Position numbers and translations under genes: made by a program. A stretch of 64,000 nt of DNA from Phocoena phocoena (taxonomy: Eukaryota > Chordata > Mammalia > Artiodactyla > Phocoenidae): positions 26,465,668 to 26,529,667 of the forward strand of contig NC_089234.1 in the NCBI RefSeq assembly GCF_963924675.1. The letters are read 5' to 3'. Positions 1 through 9,698 of this stretch are shown here, piece by piece. How positions within the stretch are numbered: the stretch's first letter is position 1; each line of letters begins with the position of its first letter. The notes beneath the pieces were generated by a model, which worked only from the letters and a program-made list of their open reading frames with translations, searched no databases and had not been told where the DNA came from.

Positions 1-2079
1 GCGGCAAAGGAGGGGGAGGTGAGCATCAAGCCGGCGGTGCCGGGCAAATTCGGCCAATAGCAGTTTGAAGATCTCACTTCGAAGCAGGGGGCTGGAGGAG
101 CTGAGCGCCAAGCCAGCCTCTAGAGCCCGCTCCCACTCTTCCTTTTGCACCAGCTGCCCCACAGCTTGGAGCACAGCTTTGGGCCGCCCACTGCCCAAGA
201 GCAGGTCTAGCTCCAGTGCTTCAGGCCTAGTCCCCTCCTCACCTAGTACTTCCAGGGCTCGGCGATAGAGGGGCAGCCCTGGGCCCCCTGATCCCCAGCC
301 AGGCCCGCCCTGCTGCTGTGCCAGCTCCACAAAGGGTGGCAGCCATCGTGGCTCCAGCCGGCAGAGGCATCGGCACAGGAGTTCAAAGAGGGGCAGTATC
401 CCACTGGGTGGCTCCTTTCCACCTGTTGTAACACCCAGTACTTTCTTCCACACGTCAGGGGGAGCTTGGGACCTCAGCCTGCCATTCCCATCTGGCTGGA
501 GCTGCAGGGCCCTGAGGATGGCACCCCAGGCCGCTGTAGGGAGGGCTTGGAAAACGGTGTTGAGCTGGGCCAGCTGGTCTCCCATCAACTCAGTCCTCAG
601 CAGCCGTGCCACTTCGTGCTCTGCCAGCTCAGTCCAGCCAGCCTCCTCATCATCCCCAGCCACCAGCTGGGCTTTAAGCTGCTCTAAGCCCCGGTAATCC
701 CGAAGCTCGGCCCTCAGTGTGGTCAATAGTGTTGATGGGGACACGTGGCCCTGGAGGATGGAAGCCAGGGCCTGAGGTGCCCGGAATGTGCTGTTGTGTC
801 GCAGTTCCTCTGGGGTGAGCCGGGCACCCCGCAGGCTCCGCCGCTGGTAGTACTCGCAGGCCTCCTCAAACACCAGATCTTCAGCTGAAGGCAGCTCAAG
901 GCCTTGTGGGGCTTCCCAGCCTACTCGAAACAGACCCACAGCTGAAAGCAAACGAAGACCCCCTCGGGTCTCCAGCTCTTCCTCATTTTCCATGCCAGGG
1001 GCTGGGGGTTCCAGCAGATGTACTCGATCTGTACTTAGGACCTTCCTTTCTAGCAGCTGCCCACTGCCCATGTCCAGCAGTTCCAATGTGGAGCCCAGAA
1101 CACAGGCCAGAGTGCCATGAAATGCGCCCAGTGCTGCAGACCCTGCCAGGCTGGCAGGTGCCTCCTGAAGGGTGCCAACAGCCCGGGTACCACCGTGGGG
1201 CTGCACCAGGCTCACAGTGCCCCTGAAGTCAAGCCACAGCAGGCCCTGGGGAGTTGGGGCCCAGGTGTGTACAGTTAATGGTTGCCTGGGGGACAGCAGC
1301 CCAGGAAGGCCTCGGAGCAGGGTCCTGAAGTCCCACGGGTCCCCTCCTCCTGGATTCAGGCTCTTACTGTGGGAGAGGCCAAGACATGGGGCAGCCACCA
1401 CTACCTTGCCCTTGCTTGGGCTCCAGATGAGCAGAATGTGGCCCACGCCAGGCCAGGTGGTGGCAGTGGGCACCAGGAAGAGGTCCTTGCGGGAGGTCAG
1501 CAGCCCGAAACGGGGGCAGTTGTGCAGCAGGATGTGTGTACGGCCCAGGTTGGTGCCGGCCTCCCCGCTGGGCTCCAGGGTCCGGACGCACACACAGTGG
1601 CTGAAAGCCACTGCGGGAGGCCCTTCGCGGCCCTCAGCGCCGGCCTGACGCTCCTCGCACCACACCAGGCGGCCTCGAGGCGCCGCCACGGCCACCACAC
1701 GGGCTCCACCGCCAGTACACAGCTCGGTGCTCTGCAGCAGCCGCCAGCCGGGCCCCACCCCCGTGCCCCACACCTCGGCTAGGCCACTCTCCCACACTAG
1801 GACTAGCGCCGGTCGTGCCGGCCACGGTAGGAAGAAGGCGTCTAGCGGTGAGGGCTGGCCAGCCGGCCAGGCACGTTCCAGTTCCGCGCCGGGTCCACGC
1901 ACCGCGACCAGCAGTTGCGGGCCCGGTGCCCCCGGAGGTCGCAGCAGCAGCAGGTGGCGGCCGTCCGGGCTGCAGCGAACTCGGACGGCTGGGTCCCCGG
2001 CCAACAACTCCCGGAGCCGGGCCGCGCCGCTGAAGTTGTTCAGGTCCGAGAGCAGGCGCAGAGTTCCCGCACGCTTCAT
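1..2079 (-). CDS. HPS6: HPS6, BLOC-2 complex subunit, 3' end cut by the window edge
   Basis: HPS6 joins HPS3 and HPS5 in BLOC-2, a cytosolic complex that directs cargo to melanosomes, platelet dense granules and other lysosome-related organelles; loss causes Hermansky-Pudlak syndrome type 6 in people and ruby-eye in mice. I translated the minus strand codon by codon from the ATG at 2079. It begins [13 protein letters not shown] and stays open for 693 codons to base 1, with no stop. Later segments such as [15 protein letters not shown] match my memory of human HPS6 (775 residues), so about 80 C-terminal residues lie off the window. The first ~340 residues look like a beta-propeller-type region (for example [14 protein letters not shown]). 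The rest is leucine-rich helix, as known for the family. The start has A at -3. There is no intron, as in the human gene. Identity is near certain; the missing 3' end cannot be judged here. Confidence 0.97.
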   Translation of the reverse strand, partial: MKRAGTLRLLSDLNNFSGAARLRELLAGDPAVRVRCSPDGRHLLLLRPPGAPGPQLLVAVRGPGAELERAWPAGQPSPLDAFFLPWPARPALVLVWESGLAEVWGTGVGPGWRLLQSTELCTGGGARVVAVAAPRGRLVWCEERQAGAEGREGPPAVAFSHCVCVRTLEPSGEAGTNLGRTHILLHNCPRFGLLTSRKDLFLVPTATTWPGVGHILLIWSPSKGKVVVAAPCLGLSHSKSLNPGGGDPWDFRTLLRGLPGLLSPRQPLTVHTWAPTPQGLLWLDFRGTVSLVQPHGGTRAVGTLQEAPASLAGSAALGAFHGTLACVLGSTLELLDMGSGQLLERKVLSTDRVHLLEPPAPGMENEEELETRGGLRLLSAVGLFRVGWEAPQGLELPSAEDLVFEEACEYYQRRSLRGARLTPEELRHNSTFRAPQALASILQGHVSPSTLLTTLRAELRDYRGLEQLKAQLVAGDDEEAGWTELAEHEVARLLRTELMGDQLAQLNTVFQALPTAAWGAILRALQLQPDGNGRLRSQAPPDVWKKVLGVTTGGKEPPSGILPLFELLCRCLCRLEPRWLPPFVELAQQQGGPGWGSGGPGLPLYRRALEVLGEEGTRPEALELDLLLGSGRPKAVLQAVGQLVQKEEWERALEAGLALSSSSPLLRSEIFKLLLAEFARHRRLDAHLPLLCR

Positions 2080-2460
2080 GGTGCCGCCCGCGCCGGTGCA
2101 CGCCCAGGCCCGCCGCCCCGTGGGGCGAGGCCCGGCTCTCGGTGCCGGGTTCCCAACGGAGGTCAAGACTGGGGTTGAGACTTCCGCTCTTCTTTGAGGA
2201 GGTGAGCCAAAGCCGGGCCGAGTCGGCCCCGCCCAGCCCGGCCCCGCCCCTCACGGCTAGCTTGCGACTGGAGCCGGTATACTCCCTTTCGGCACAACAC
2301 CGCCCACCAGGGGCGGGGCCGCAGGAGCCTCGCGGGGGTGGAGCCGCGGAGCACACAATCTTCTCAGCGCTCCGAGCTCGCGAGTCCTGGGGAAGCTGTC
2401 AGAGACGGGATGTAGGCCTGCTGCTTCAGGCCCCAGGAAACCGCAGAGCGGCACAGAGTA
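2080..2460 (-). promoter_or_regulatory. HPS6: HPS6 CpG-island promoter and 5' UTR
   Basis: The island starts inside the HPS6 coding region (about 1600) and runs to about 2460. It contains GC boxes of the SP1 type at 2228-2253 and 2310-2319, and an ETS-like ACTTCCGC at 2180-2187. There is no obvious TATA box, as expected for a housekeeping promoter. The transcription start cannot be placed from sequence alone. A divergent transcript from the same island is possible but nothing here shows one. Confidence 0.7.
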
Positions 2461-2544
2461 TGACTAAGGTATCTGGCTTCCAGCCCGCCCAGCATCCAAC
2501 TACCAAGCCTTCCCTTCCCTCCACGCCTCGCTCTCTCATCCCAG

Positions 2545-2850
2545 TTTATTCATGAAATTTTTATTGAGCACCTACTAAGTGCTAGGCTCTGAGTAGACAA
2601 CCCTGAACAAAAGAGAAAACCTCAACTTCAGGGAGATGACAAACTAGTGGAAAAAATAGTAATGACTAGTACTTCCATAGCCCTTACTGTGTGACTCCCC
2701 CACCCCACCCCGCCTTTTAAAGATAAGGAAAATGAAGTACAGAGAGATAAAGTAAACTGACCAAGATCACACAGCTATTAAGCAGTAGAGATACAGGTGG
2801 GATTTCAACCACAGGCAATCTGGGTCCAGGGTCAATGCACCAAACCACTG
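2545..2850 (+). repeat. MIR-like ancient SINE relic
   Basis: The text has the order typical of MIR: a 'ttattgagcacctactaagtgctaggc' type start (written here only in part), then 'gaccaagatcacacagc' and 'gggatttcaaccacaggca'. It is heavily diverged, with no target-site duplication visible. Confidence 0.65.
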
Positions 2851-3569
2851 TATCAACAGGTCACCCAAACTAACATTTTGCTAGAAAACAAAATGAACAC
2901 ATACTTTAATGGCACTGAGTCTGTGTGTAATCTCTTTAGAACCTACAAATTGATATGCAGGAGTCCTTTCCACCCCAGATTAACCTTCTCAGGTGCTGTG
3001 GTATTCCTCTCTCCTCCTCCAGTCCCTCCTTCATTAGCTTGCCCCTCCCTCCCTTTCCACGCAACTTCCCTGAGAACAGCATCCGTTTCTGTTTCATCAT
3101 CCTCATTCTGTCCTCTTGCTCTCAGCATAGAAATACTCCCCAGTCTGTCCTGTCCTGGAAGTCACTCTTTCATTCTCATCTCCCCCAACCTTTACTCCTA
3201 TCACTCCCTCTCCCTTTCATTTCACAGTCAAGTTTCTTGCAAAGATCTAGTATTTGTTGCCTCTACTTTCTCTCCTTCCATTCATTTCTCAAACCAATAC
3301 TTACCCGAAGTAGATTTTCCTGAAGTCTTCAAGGCATTTTAATTTCCTTTTCTCTTTTGAGACATTTGACAACTTCCTTATTGAAAGTCTCTCCTGTAGT
3401 TTCCACAGCATCTTTCTCCTCTAATTCTCCTCTTTTTTAGATAGTGCTGTCTTCAGAACTTTTATTGCCATTGGTTCCTCTTTCTCCACCATCCTTTAAA
3501 TGCTGGTTTTAAATTCTATTTGGGGCCCTTTTATCTTTTTTCTCCCCATATTATTAATATTTTTTTAGC

Positions 3570-3830
3570 CCTCTTCCTAGGCCATTTATTCCCTGCTCAT
3601 GGCTTGAACCATTACCACTAGGACAATGGCTCCAAAATATTTATCTACACTCCAGAGATCTCTGCTGAGTTCCAATGAAGGTATCCAAATGTCTACTAAA
3701 TATTTCTGCCTGGATGTCTCATAGACATTTCAGTCTCAACATGTCCTAAACATCATCTTCCTCCCCAAATTTGCTCCTCCTCCAGCTGTTCCTAGTTGCC
3801 ATGGGATTTCTTTCATTGTTATAGCCTCAC
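3570..3830 (+). repeat. Ancient interspersed repeat relic, family not named
   Basis: Phrases such as 'ctggatgtctcatagac' and 'caacatgtcctaaacatc' resemble a widespread old mammalian repeat. A related stretch occurs at about 33070-33260 in this window ('ttggcatatccaaaatgg', 'agccaaagacctgagag'). I cannot name the family with confidence. Confidence 0.4.
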
Positions 3831-3919
3831 TTAAAAACACTACATTTAAAAAATTGAAGTATTGATTTACAGTATTGTGTAACACTAAATATTTTTTGAG
3901 TATTTTTAGCCATATTTCT

Positions 3920-4246
3920 TTTTTTTAAGTTTGTTTATTTATTTTTGGCTGCATTGGGTCTTCATTGCTGCTCACGGGCCTTCTCTAGTTGCGGCGAGCA
4001 GGGGCTAATCTTCATTGTGGTGCACGGGCTTCTCATTGCAGTGACTTCTCTTGTTGTGGAGCACGGGCTCAAGGCACACGGGCTTCAGTAGTTGTGGCTC
4101 GTGGGCTCTAGAGCGCAGGCGCAGTAGTTGTGGCGCACGGGCTTAGTTGCTCCGTGGCATGTGGGATCTTCCCAGACCAGGGCTTGAACCCACGTCCCCT
4201 GCATTGGCAGGTGGATTCTTAACCACTGTGCCACCAGGGAAGTCCC
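3920..4246 (-). mobile_element. CHR-type SINE, long subtype
   Basis: Reads in reverse: T-rich tail, 'ggctgcattgggtcttc', several 'cagtagttgtgg' modules, B-box region 'ggcttgaacccacgtc', then the head 'ccaccagggaagtccc'. It is bounded by a perfect 15-bp target-site duplication, tttagccatatttct, at 3905-3919 and 4247-4261, so it is a complete retrotransposed insertion. Confidence 0.95.
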
Positions 4247-4320
4247 TTTAGCCATATTTCTGATGGATACACACGTGCATATTTCTGATGGTTACAAAAG
4301 CATGCATATATGTATATGCC

Positions 4321-4560
4321 ACTGTATTTTTAATTTTTTCTTCCCATTTTATTGAGACATGACTGATGTACAGCATTGTATAAGTTTAAGGTGTACAGCA
4401 CAATGATTTGACTTACATATTACCACAATGAATTTAGTGAATATCCATCATCTCATATTGATACAAAATTAAAGAAATAGAAAAAAAATCTGTTTTCCTT
4501 CTGATGAGAACCCTTAGGATTTACAGCAGTGTTAATTATACTTATCATGTTGTACATTAT
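4321..4560 (-). mobile_element. Old L1 3'-end fragment
   Basis: 'ttttattgagacatgac', 'taaggtgtacagcaca' and 'atccatcatctcatat' are typical of the 3' part of older mammalian L1 elements in reverse. The same motifs recur at 20523, 22160 and 50165. Confidence 0.7.
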
Positions 4561-5090
4561 GTTGTATCCTCACTTTTAGAGTAGAGCCTGGCACAAAGAA
4601 AGACTTCAATAGATGTTTGGTGAAAGAATGAGTAAGCTTGAGTAGGCACATGTGTGATATCACTAAGTGTGATATCACTTAGGAACCTTTTAAGAGTTAT
4701 AGAATAGTTACAGAAATATGGAAAAAAATGAAATTTACTAGAAGAACATTGGTGTGGGGAGGGTCACAGAAACTGCAGGAGACAGGAAGAACAGGCTTAG
4801 AAAATGTGCAGGAACCCAAACTCTCTGAAGACCAGGAAATAGGAAGCACAACTATTTTTCTGCAGGAACCATACAGCCAGGACACCACAGCCCCTGGTGC
4901 TGCATGACTTGGTCACTGCATTTGTGGACAGCACCTGTTATGAATGACTTCTGACCATCTTTTCATCTCTGCATCTCTTGATCAAGAGCTGAAGCCCTTG
5001 GAAGTTGCACCTAGTGGCCAAGCCCAGGTCACATGAGCTCACTTATCTTGGTTGCCCAGGGCCTGGTTTTCCATCAAGACTCTACCCAAA

Positions 5091-5296
5091 GGGGCTTCCC
5101 TGGTGGCGCAGTGGTTGAGAATCCACCTGCCGATGCAGGGTACACGCGTTCGCGCCCCGGTCCGGGAAGATCCCCCATGCCACGGAGCGGCTGGGCCCGT
5201 GAGCCATGGCCGCTGAGCCTGCGCATCCGGAGCCTGTGCTCCTCAATGGGAGAGGCCACAACAGTGAGAGGCCCGCGTACCAAAAAAAAAAAAAAA
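5091..5296 (+). mobile_element. CHR-type SINE, short (young) subtype
   Basis: Forward copy: 'ggcttccctggtggcgcag' (A-box region), diagnostic 'gaggccacaacagtgag', and an A-tail of about 17. Flanked by a perfect 15-bp duplication, aagactctacccaaa, at 5076-5090 and 5297-5311. It looks recent because the duplication is intact and divergence from sister copies is low. Confidence 0.96.
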
Positions 5297-5369
5297 AAGA
5301 CTCTACCCAAAAGAAAAGGGCCCCAGAAAAGGAGGGGAAGGGCTCAGTGCTGGATAACCAAACCAATAT

Positions 5370-5520
5370 AACATAGGCCTTTTATTATCCCCATTTTCCA
5401 GATAGGAAACTAAGGCTTAGAGAGCTCATTTAATCGTCCAAAGTCATACATCTAGTAGGTAGCCAGCCTGGGGTTCATTTCCACAGTATCCCAGAGGTCG
5501 CGCTCTTACCTACTCAGTCT
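5370..5520. repeat. MIR-like relic
   Basis: 'ttattatccccattttcca', 'ggaaactaaggcttagag' and 'gtcatacatctagtagg' follow the MIR core order. Strongly diverged. Confidence 0.6.
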
Positions 5521-6699
5521 GTGGACTTATAAACTTACCCTCTGCTGAATCTGTATTTAATTCACTTCCCGCCAGTGTATTGTGTTTCTTCACCTTCACA
5601 CTTTCGCCTTTCCTTTTCTTCTCTCCTCTAAGACTTAACTTCATCTTCATCTTCTCCCAAAAGGCCTCTGAAGATTGACAGGGAATTTTCCATTCTCTGA
5701 ATTTTCAGGGCATTTACAGCTTGAGCTTTTCTAAGCTTACCTTCGATAATTCACTGTTTGATATTTAAAACATTTAATTGTATATCTATTTTTCTATCTA
5801 TCATCTGTCTATCACTTTCTTACAATATAATCTCAGAATTGTAACTGTTTTTCTTTTTACTACTCCCAGAATTGGGTATTCAGTAGGTGCGCAACAAAGA
5901 TGTGCTAAAAGGAAGTCAGGTATGGAAGGGGTTCTTTCAGTTGTACAGGAGGCTTCTAACTCATGTTCAGGAACAATAGTTCTTGGGGTTCACCTCAAGA
6001 TGCCTTCCTATTACCACTTCTCACTCTTTTTTTATATCCTATTAGGGTACAACTTTTTACCACTAATCATGTTTTATGCCACTGTGTAAACAGACAAGAA
6101 AAATTAAAATTACCTGGGCTTTTGGGCTATTAAGACCTCTTTCCTGATAGATCTGGGTTTAAACTTTTCTTCACCTCTTACTAACTCTAGAACATTAAGC
6201 AAGCTGTTTAATCACTCAAAACCTTTTTTTTTTTTGATATCTGTGAGGTACCAACTTTATAAAGTCATTATAAGGAGACACATACACGCACACACTGCCC
6301 GCCATGTCTTTTTTTTTGTTTTTTTTTCCAGATTCTTTTTTTTTTTTTTAAATTTTATTTTCTGCATGTCTTTTTTTAATCTTCCATTTTGCGTGTGAGA
6401 AAACTGAGACTCAGAGAGGTAACTTGCCAAGTTGACACAGATCTACACGGTGCTTTGTACATAGCAGGCACACAATTACATATATGTTGATTGAATGAGT
6501 TTGTCTCCAATCTTTCACTTACAGAGTTGCAATAAAGAGCTTGGAACATATATCTTTCCAAACTTTGCCAGTGTTTTTAGAGGATATATTTACTGCTGGA
6601 AGTGGAATTGCCGATTTCAGCGTCTGCCATATTTAAAGAAACTGCTAATTCAACTTGCATCCAGTAGACTCTTGATACATGTTTCTTTTGCTAATTTCT

Positions 6700-6800
6700 T
6701 TCTCGTGGTGCATTTTGGGAGTCGTAGTCTTTGTGATGGTTTCTGGGAATCGTGGTCCGAGCCAGCCTCAGGCAGTCGGCGCGGGCGAACGTATCACGAG
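6700..6800 (+). promoter_or_regulatory. ARMH3: ARMH3 core promoter with twin ZNF143/THAP11-like elements
   Basis: Two copies of the inverted ACTACAnnTCCCAGnATGC-type element stand at 6710-6728 (gcattttgggagtcgtagt) and 6741-6757 (ttctgggaatcgtggtc), spaced about 31 bp start to start. This is a common architecture at CpG-island promoters of housekeeping genes. They sit just upstream of the GC-rich first exon. Binding is inferred from the motif only. Confidence 0.65.
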
Positions 6801-7330
6801 GCAGGCTTTAGGATCCTGCGGGGCACGGCGGGCCGGGGGAAGGGTCTGGGGAGGTCGGGAGCGCGTCCGTGATCCCGGAGCAGCTGCGGCGTCGGTGGCG
6901 TCGGGAGCGAGCCAGTCCGGGAGCGGCGCGGGTGGTGGAGGAGGAGGCAGGGTAAGCGGCGCTCGGTAAGCGGCGCCGGCCCGGCCGGTCTCCGAACCTG
7001 GCCAGCCTCTGCGGGTACTGCCATACTAGGCCTTGGCCCTGAGGCGGCCCTGGAGGCGGGGCCTGCGCTCGCTAGGGCACGACAGGGGTTATGGGGGGAG
7101 AGGGAGGGAGGGCAGCTGCTGAGGAGCGCAGAGGCTGCGTGCGGCGGAGCGGAGAGAGAAGCGGCTCGCTGCTCCAGCTGCCGGTCCCTCTAACCCTCCA
7201 GTGCCGGTCACACGCCTCTCGCTCCGGGTCCCTGCTGGGCCCTCCTGGCAGCCGAGGCGCCGACCTTTGACCCAGAAAGAGGCTGACTCCGACCCCTCAG
7301 GCTACCTTGAAAGCTTTCCTCCCAGGTGTT
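6750..7330. other. ARMH3: CpG island covering ARMH3 exon 1
   Basis: CpG density rises sharply near 6750 and falls after about 7330. The island includes many 'gcggcg' and 'gagcgg' steps and purine-rich runs. It contrasts with AT-rich DNA on both sides and marks the start region of the plus-strand gene. Confidence 0.8.
6760..6951 (+). other. ARMH3: ARMH3 exon 1, non-coding (left boundary approximate)
   Basis: The 5' UTR exon is inferred from position. It lies in the CpG island, downstream of the twin promoter elements, and ends in a good donor, gaggcagg|gtaagc, at 6951/6952. No ATG in it opens a conserved frame. A second donor-like copy, cg|gtaagcgg, follows at 6965/6966. The transcription start is not determinable here, so the left end is an estimate. 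Confidence 0.55.
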
Positions 7331-8235
7331 TCCCACCCGAGTGGCCTTCTTCCCAGCCTGTTTCTGGGGTGAGGGCGTGGGGCAAGACCTCGGAGAAGGG
7401 CTAGAGGAAGCCCTGTCTGCCCGAAGTCATCAGGCGTCCCGGAAGGTCCCCGTCTCCTCTTTACAGTCTCTGATCGCCGGGCTTCAGCCCACCCTTTACA
7501 TACAATCATTGAAGCTACCGTGTTTTCTCTGGTTACTCTGTGTGAACCTGGGAAACAAACCTGTTTCCAGGCAAGTATAGGGAAGAAACAGGAGATAAAA
7601 ACTGGTTCCCTGGGGAAGAACTATCAGAAACTGAGGAGTGCTGCCTTTCGACATGGGGAAGTAGAAACTTGGACAGGCCCGAATAAATGTGGATCATCCG
7701 ACCCTCCCCAATTCTTCCTCTCCAGAAAAAGTTTTGAGTTCAATGAGAGCTGTTTCTTTGCTATTCTATACTCTCTCTGACTTTGTAAACCAGGGCAAAT
7801 AGGATTTGTGTCCCTCTTAATTTAGCACAAGTTAATTGGAATTATTTTGGGTGTACCTTCAGTTGGTCTTGTGTGCACAGTAGTTCCTATGTGAGGGCTT
7901 TTCCAGATATCAGATCAATCAGTCTAGAGAAAGGTGGATCCTTCTAGTTAGGATTGTGAAGGGGGACTCTCATTCGTTCCTTAATGAATAGGGGAGCCTT
8001 TAACGTATTTTCATTGGATGTTTAGGCATTATAATTCCTACACTTGTTCGACATTTGAATAATAATAATAAAACCTCTTGAAAACTCAAAGCAGTGTTAA
8101 TGAAAGTTGGACTTTTACATAGAGCCAAGTTCAAGAATCCGTAAAATTTTGGGAAAATAACCAAATAACAAATTGATCCAGGATATATGAGGGCACACAG
8201 TTTATTAAACACACATTTATTGAACACTTGTTAAG

Positions 8236-8832
8236 TTTTCTTTTTAATGCATTTTTGGCCGCACCGGGTCTTAGTTGTGGCATGTGGGATCTTTGTTGTG
8301 GCATGTGGCATCTTTCATTTTTATTTTTTATTTTTAATTAATTTATAGCTGCATTGGGTCTTCATTGCCGTGCACAGGCTTTTCTTTAGTTGCGGCGAGC
8401 GCGGGCTACTCTTCGTTGCAGTGCGCAGGCTTCTCATTACGGTGGCTTCTCTTGTTGTGGAGCACAGGCTCTGGGCACACGGGCTTCAGTAGTTGTGGCA
8501 CACGGGTTCAGTAGTTGTGGCACACGGGTTCAGTAGTTGTGGCTCATGGGCTCTAGAGCGCAGATTCAGTAGTTATGGCGCATGGGCTTAGTTGCTCCAC
8601 GGGATGTGGGATCTTCCTGGACCAGGGCTTGAACCAGTGTCCCCTGCATTGGCAGGTGGATTCTTAACCTATGTGACATCTTTTAGTTGCAGCATGTGGA
8701 CTTTTTAGTTGTGGCATGCAGACTCTTAGTTGCGGCATGCATGCGGGATCTAGTTCCCCAACCAGGGATCGAACCCAGGCCCCCTGCATTAGGAGTGCAG
8801 AGTCTTACCCACTGGATCACTGGGGAAGTCCC
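8236..8832 (-). mobile_element. Older CHR-type SINE interrupted by a later SINE
   Basis: The outer copy is split at 8315/8670. Its distal part is 'ttttggccgcaccgggtc' and its head part runs from 8684 to 'ggatcactggggaagtccc'. An imperfect 18-bp duplication flanks it (tattgaacacttgttaag at 8218-8235; tattgagcacttattatg at 8833-8850), so this is the older insertion. Confidence 0.85.
8316..8670 (-). mobile_element. Nested CHR-type SINE, long subtype, 5'-truncated
   Basis: Inserted inside the older SINE. The 13-bp duplication atgtggcatcttt (8303-8315) and atgtgacatcttt (8671-8683) marks its limits. It stops at 'ggattcttaacct' and lacks about 25 nt of the SINE head, so reverse transcription ended early. 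It also has an extra 'cagtagttgtggcacacgg' module near 8490-8540. Confidence 0.85.
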
Positions 8833-8859
8833 TATTGAGCACTTATTATGTAACTGGCA

Positions 8860-9480
8860 CTGGGGTTAGAAATATGAATATCTTTCTTCAAGAACATCAG
8901 AGAGACATGTTCACATGAAAATTGTAGTGTTATATATCCATTAAAAGGAATTTATATGGTGTGAAGGAAATATTACCATTGCCTGGAAAGTCAGGGAAAT
9001 GTTTGTAGGGAGGAGATACTTGAGTTGGGTGTTGGAAGATGGGTAGGAGCTTGCACAAGTAAAGAAGGGCATTCCAGATGGAGACAACAGCATGAGCAAA
9101 GGCATGGTGAAAGTGTGAGGAAAAAAAAATAACATGATGTTTAAGTGTCAGAAATTTGTCCAAAACAGGATGTGTGGTGGGGAAATTGCCAGGTGAGACT
9201 GAAAAGAGAGTAGGGAGCTATTGGAGCGTTTTAATGTTAGGGAGTGACAAGTGCAGATTAAGGTAATGAGAAATGAGGCAGTGAGACTAATTAGAGTTGT
9301 TGCAGTTGACTGAGAGTCTGAATAAAATGTGACCGTGGGAGTGAAGAGGAGGGGAATGGATTTTAGAAATATTTCTAAGATAGCTGCAATAGGATTTAGT
9401 GACTGGGGAGAGACAGTGGGCTAAGTTTTCTAATTTGAGAAATTGGGTAAATGGGAATTTCATTGACCAGGATATGGATT
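8860..9480. other. Intron 1 segment, possibly old repeat
   Basis: The purine-rich text, with 'gggcattccagatggag' and 'acagcatgagcaaaggc', resembles an old interspersed repeat that I cannot name. No exon or RNA gene is supported. Confidence 0.3.
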
Positions 9481-9504
9481 AGTAAAAGTAGAGCAGATTT
9501 TTTT

Positions 9505-9698
9505 TTGCGGTATGTGGGCCTCTCACTGTTGTGGTCTCTCCCGTTGCGGAGCACAGGCTCCGGATGCGCAGGCTCAGCGGCCATGGCCCACGGGCCTAGC
9601 TGCTCTGCGGCATGTGGGATCTTCCCGGACCGGGGCACAAACCTGTGTCCCCTGCATCGGCAGGCGGACTCTCAACCATTGCGCCACCAGGGAAGCCC
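9505..9698 (-). mobile_element. CHR-type SINE, short (young) subtype
   Basis: Reverse copy with a short T-tract, 'gcctctcactgttgtgg' and head 'gcgccaccagggaagccc'. The 16-bp duplication tagagcagattttttt is perfect at 9489-9504 and 9699-9714. Confidence 0.95.

Larger units (their letters stand above)
2461..6699. other. Intergenic region between the HPS6 and ARMH3 promoters
   Basis: About 4.2 kb of AT-rich, mostly repeat-derived DNA. It holds two MIR-like relics, an ancient repeat relic near 3570-3830, an old L1 3' fragment and two SINEs, listed separately. The segment 2930-3570 is pyrimidine-rich on the plus strand and has an open frame of 181 codons (2797-3342), which reads as low-complexity Ser/Pro/Phe and has no family I recognise. 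I see no conserved coding pattern between 2461 and 6699. Confidence 0.7.

Noticed and set aside
1634..2356. 240-codon minus-strand open frame across the HPS6 start
   Set aside because: It overlaps HPS6 in another frame and is Gly/Pro/Arg-rich, as expected from a CpG island. The HPS6 frame itself explains the conserved sequence.
2797..3342. 181-codon plus-strand open frame
   Set aside because: It arises from a pyrimidine-rich, low-complexity stretch (Ser/Pro/Phe). No splice, promoter or family evidence.
5091..5140. tRNA-like text at SINE heads (A-box and B-box)
   Set aside because: These are the tRNA-derived promoters of SINEs. The cloverleaf is not kept, so they are not tRNA genes.
5033..5371. 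Open frames of about 60-110 codons containing [13 protein letters not shown] or similar, here and at many other places
   Set aside because: They are translations of the SINE repeats in different frames and recur at every copy.
7201..7780. Plus-strand frames of 67-86 codons after ARMH3 exon 1
   Set aside because: They sit in the GC-rich start of intron 1, have no family match that I recognise, and read straight through likely intronic sequence.
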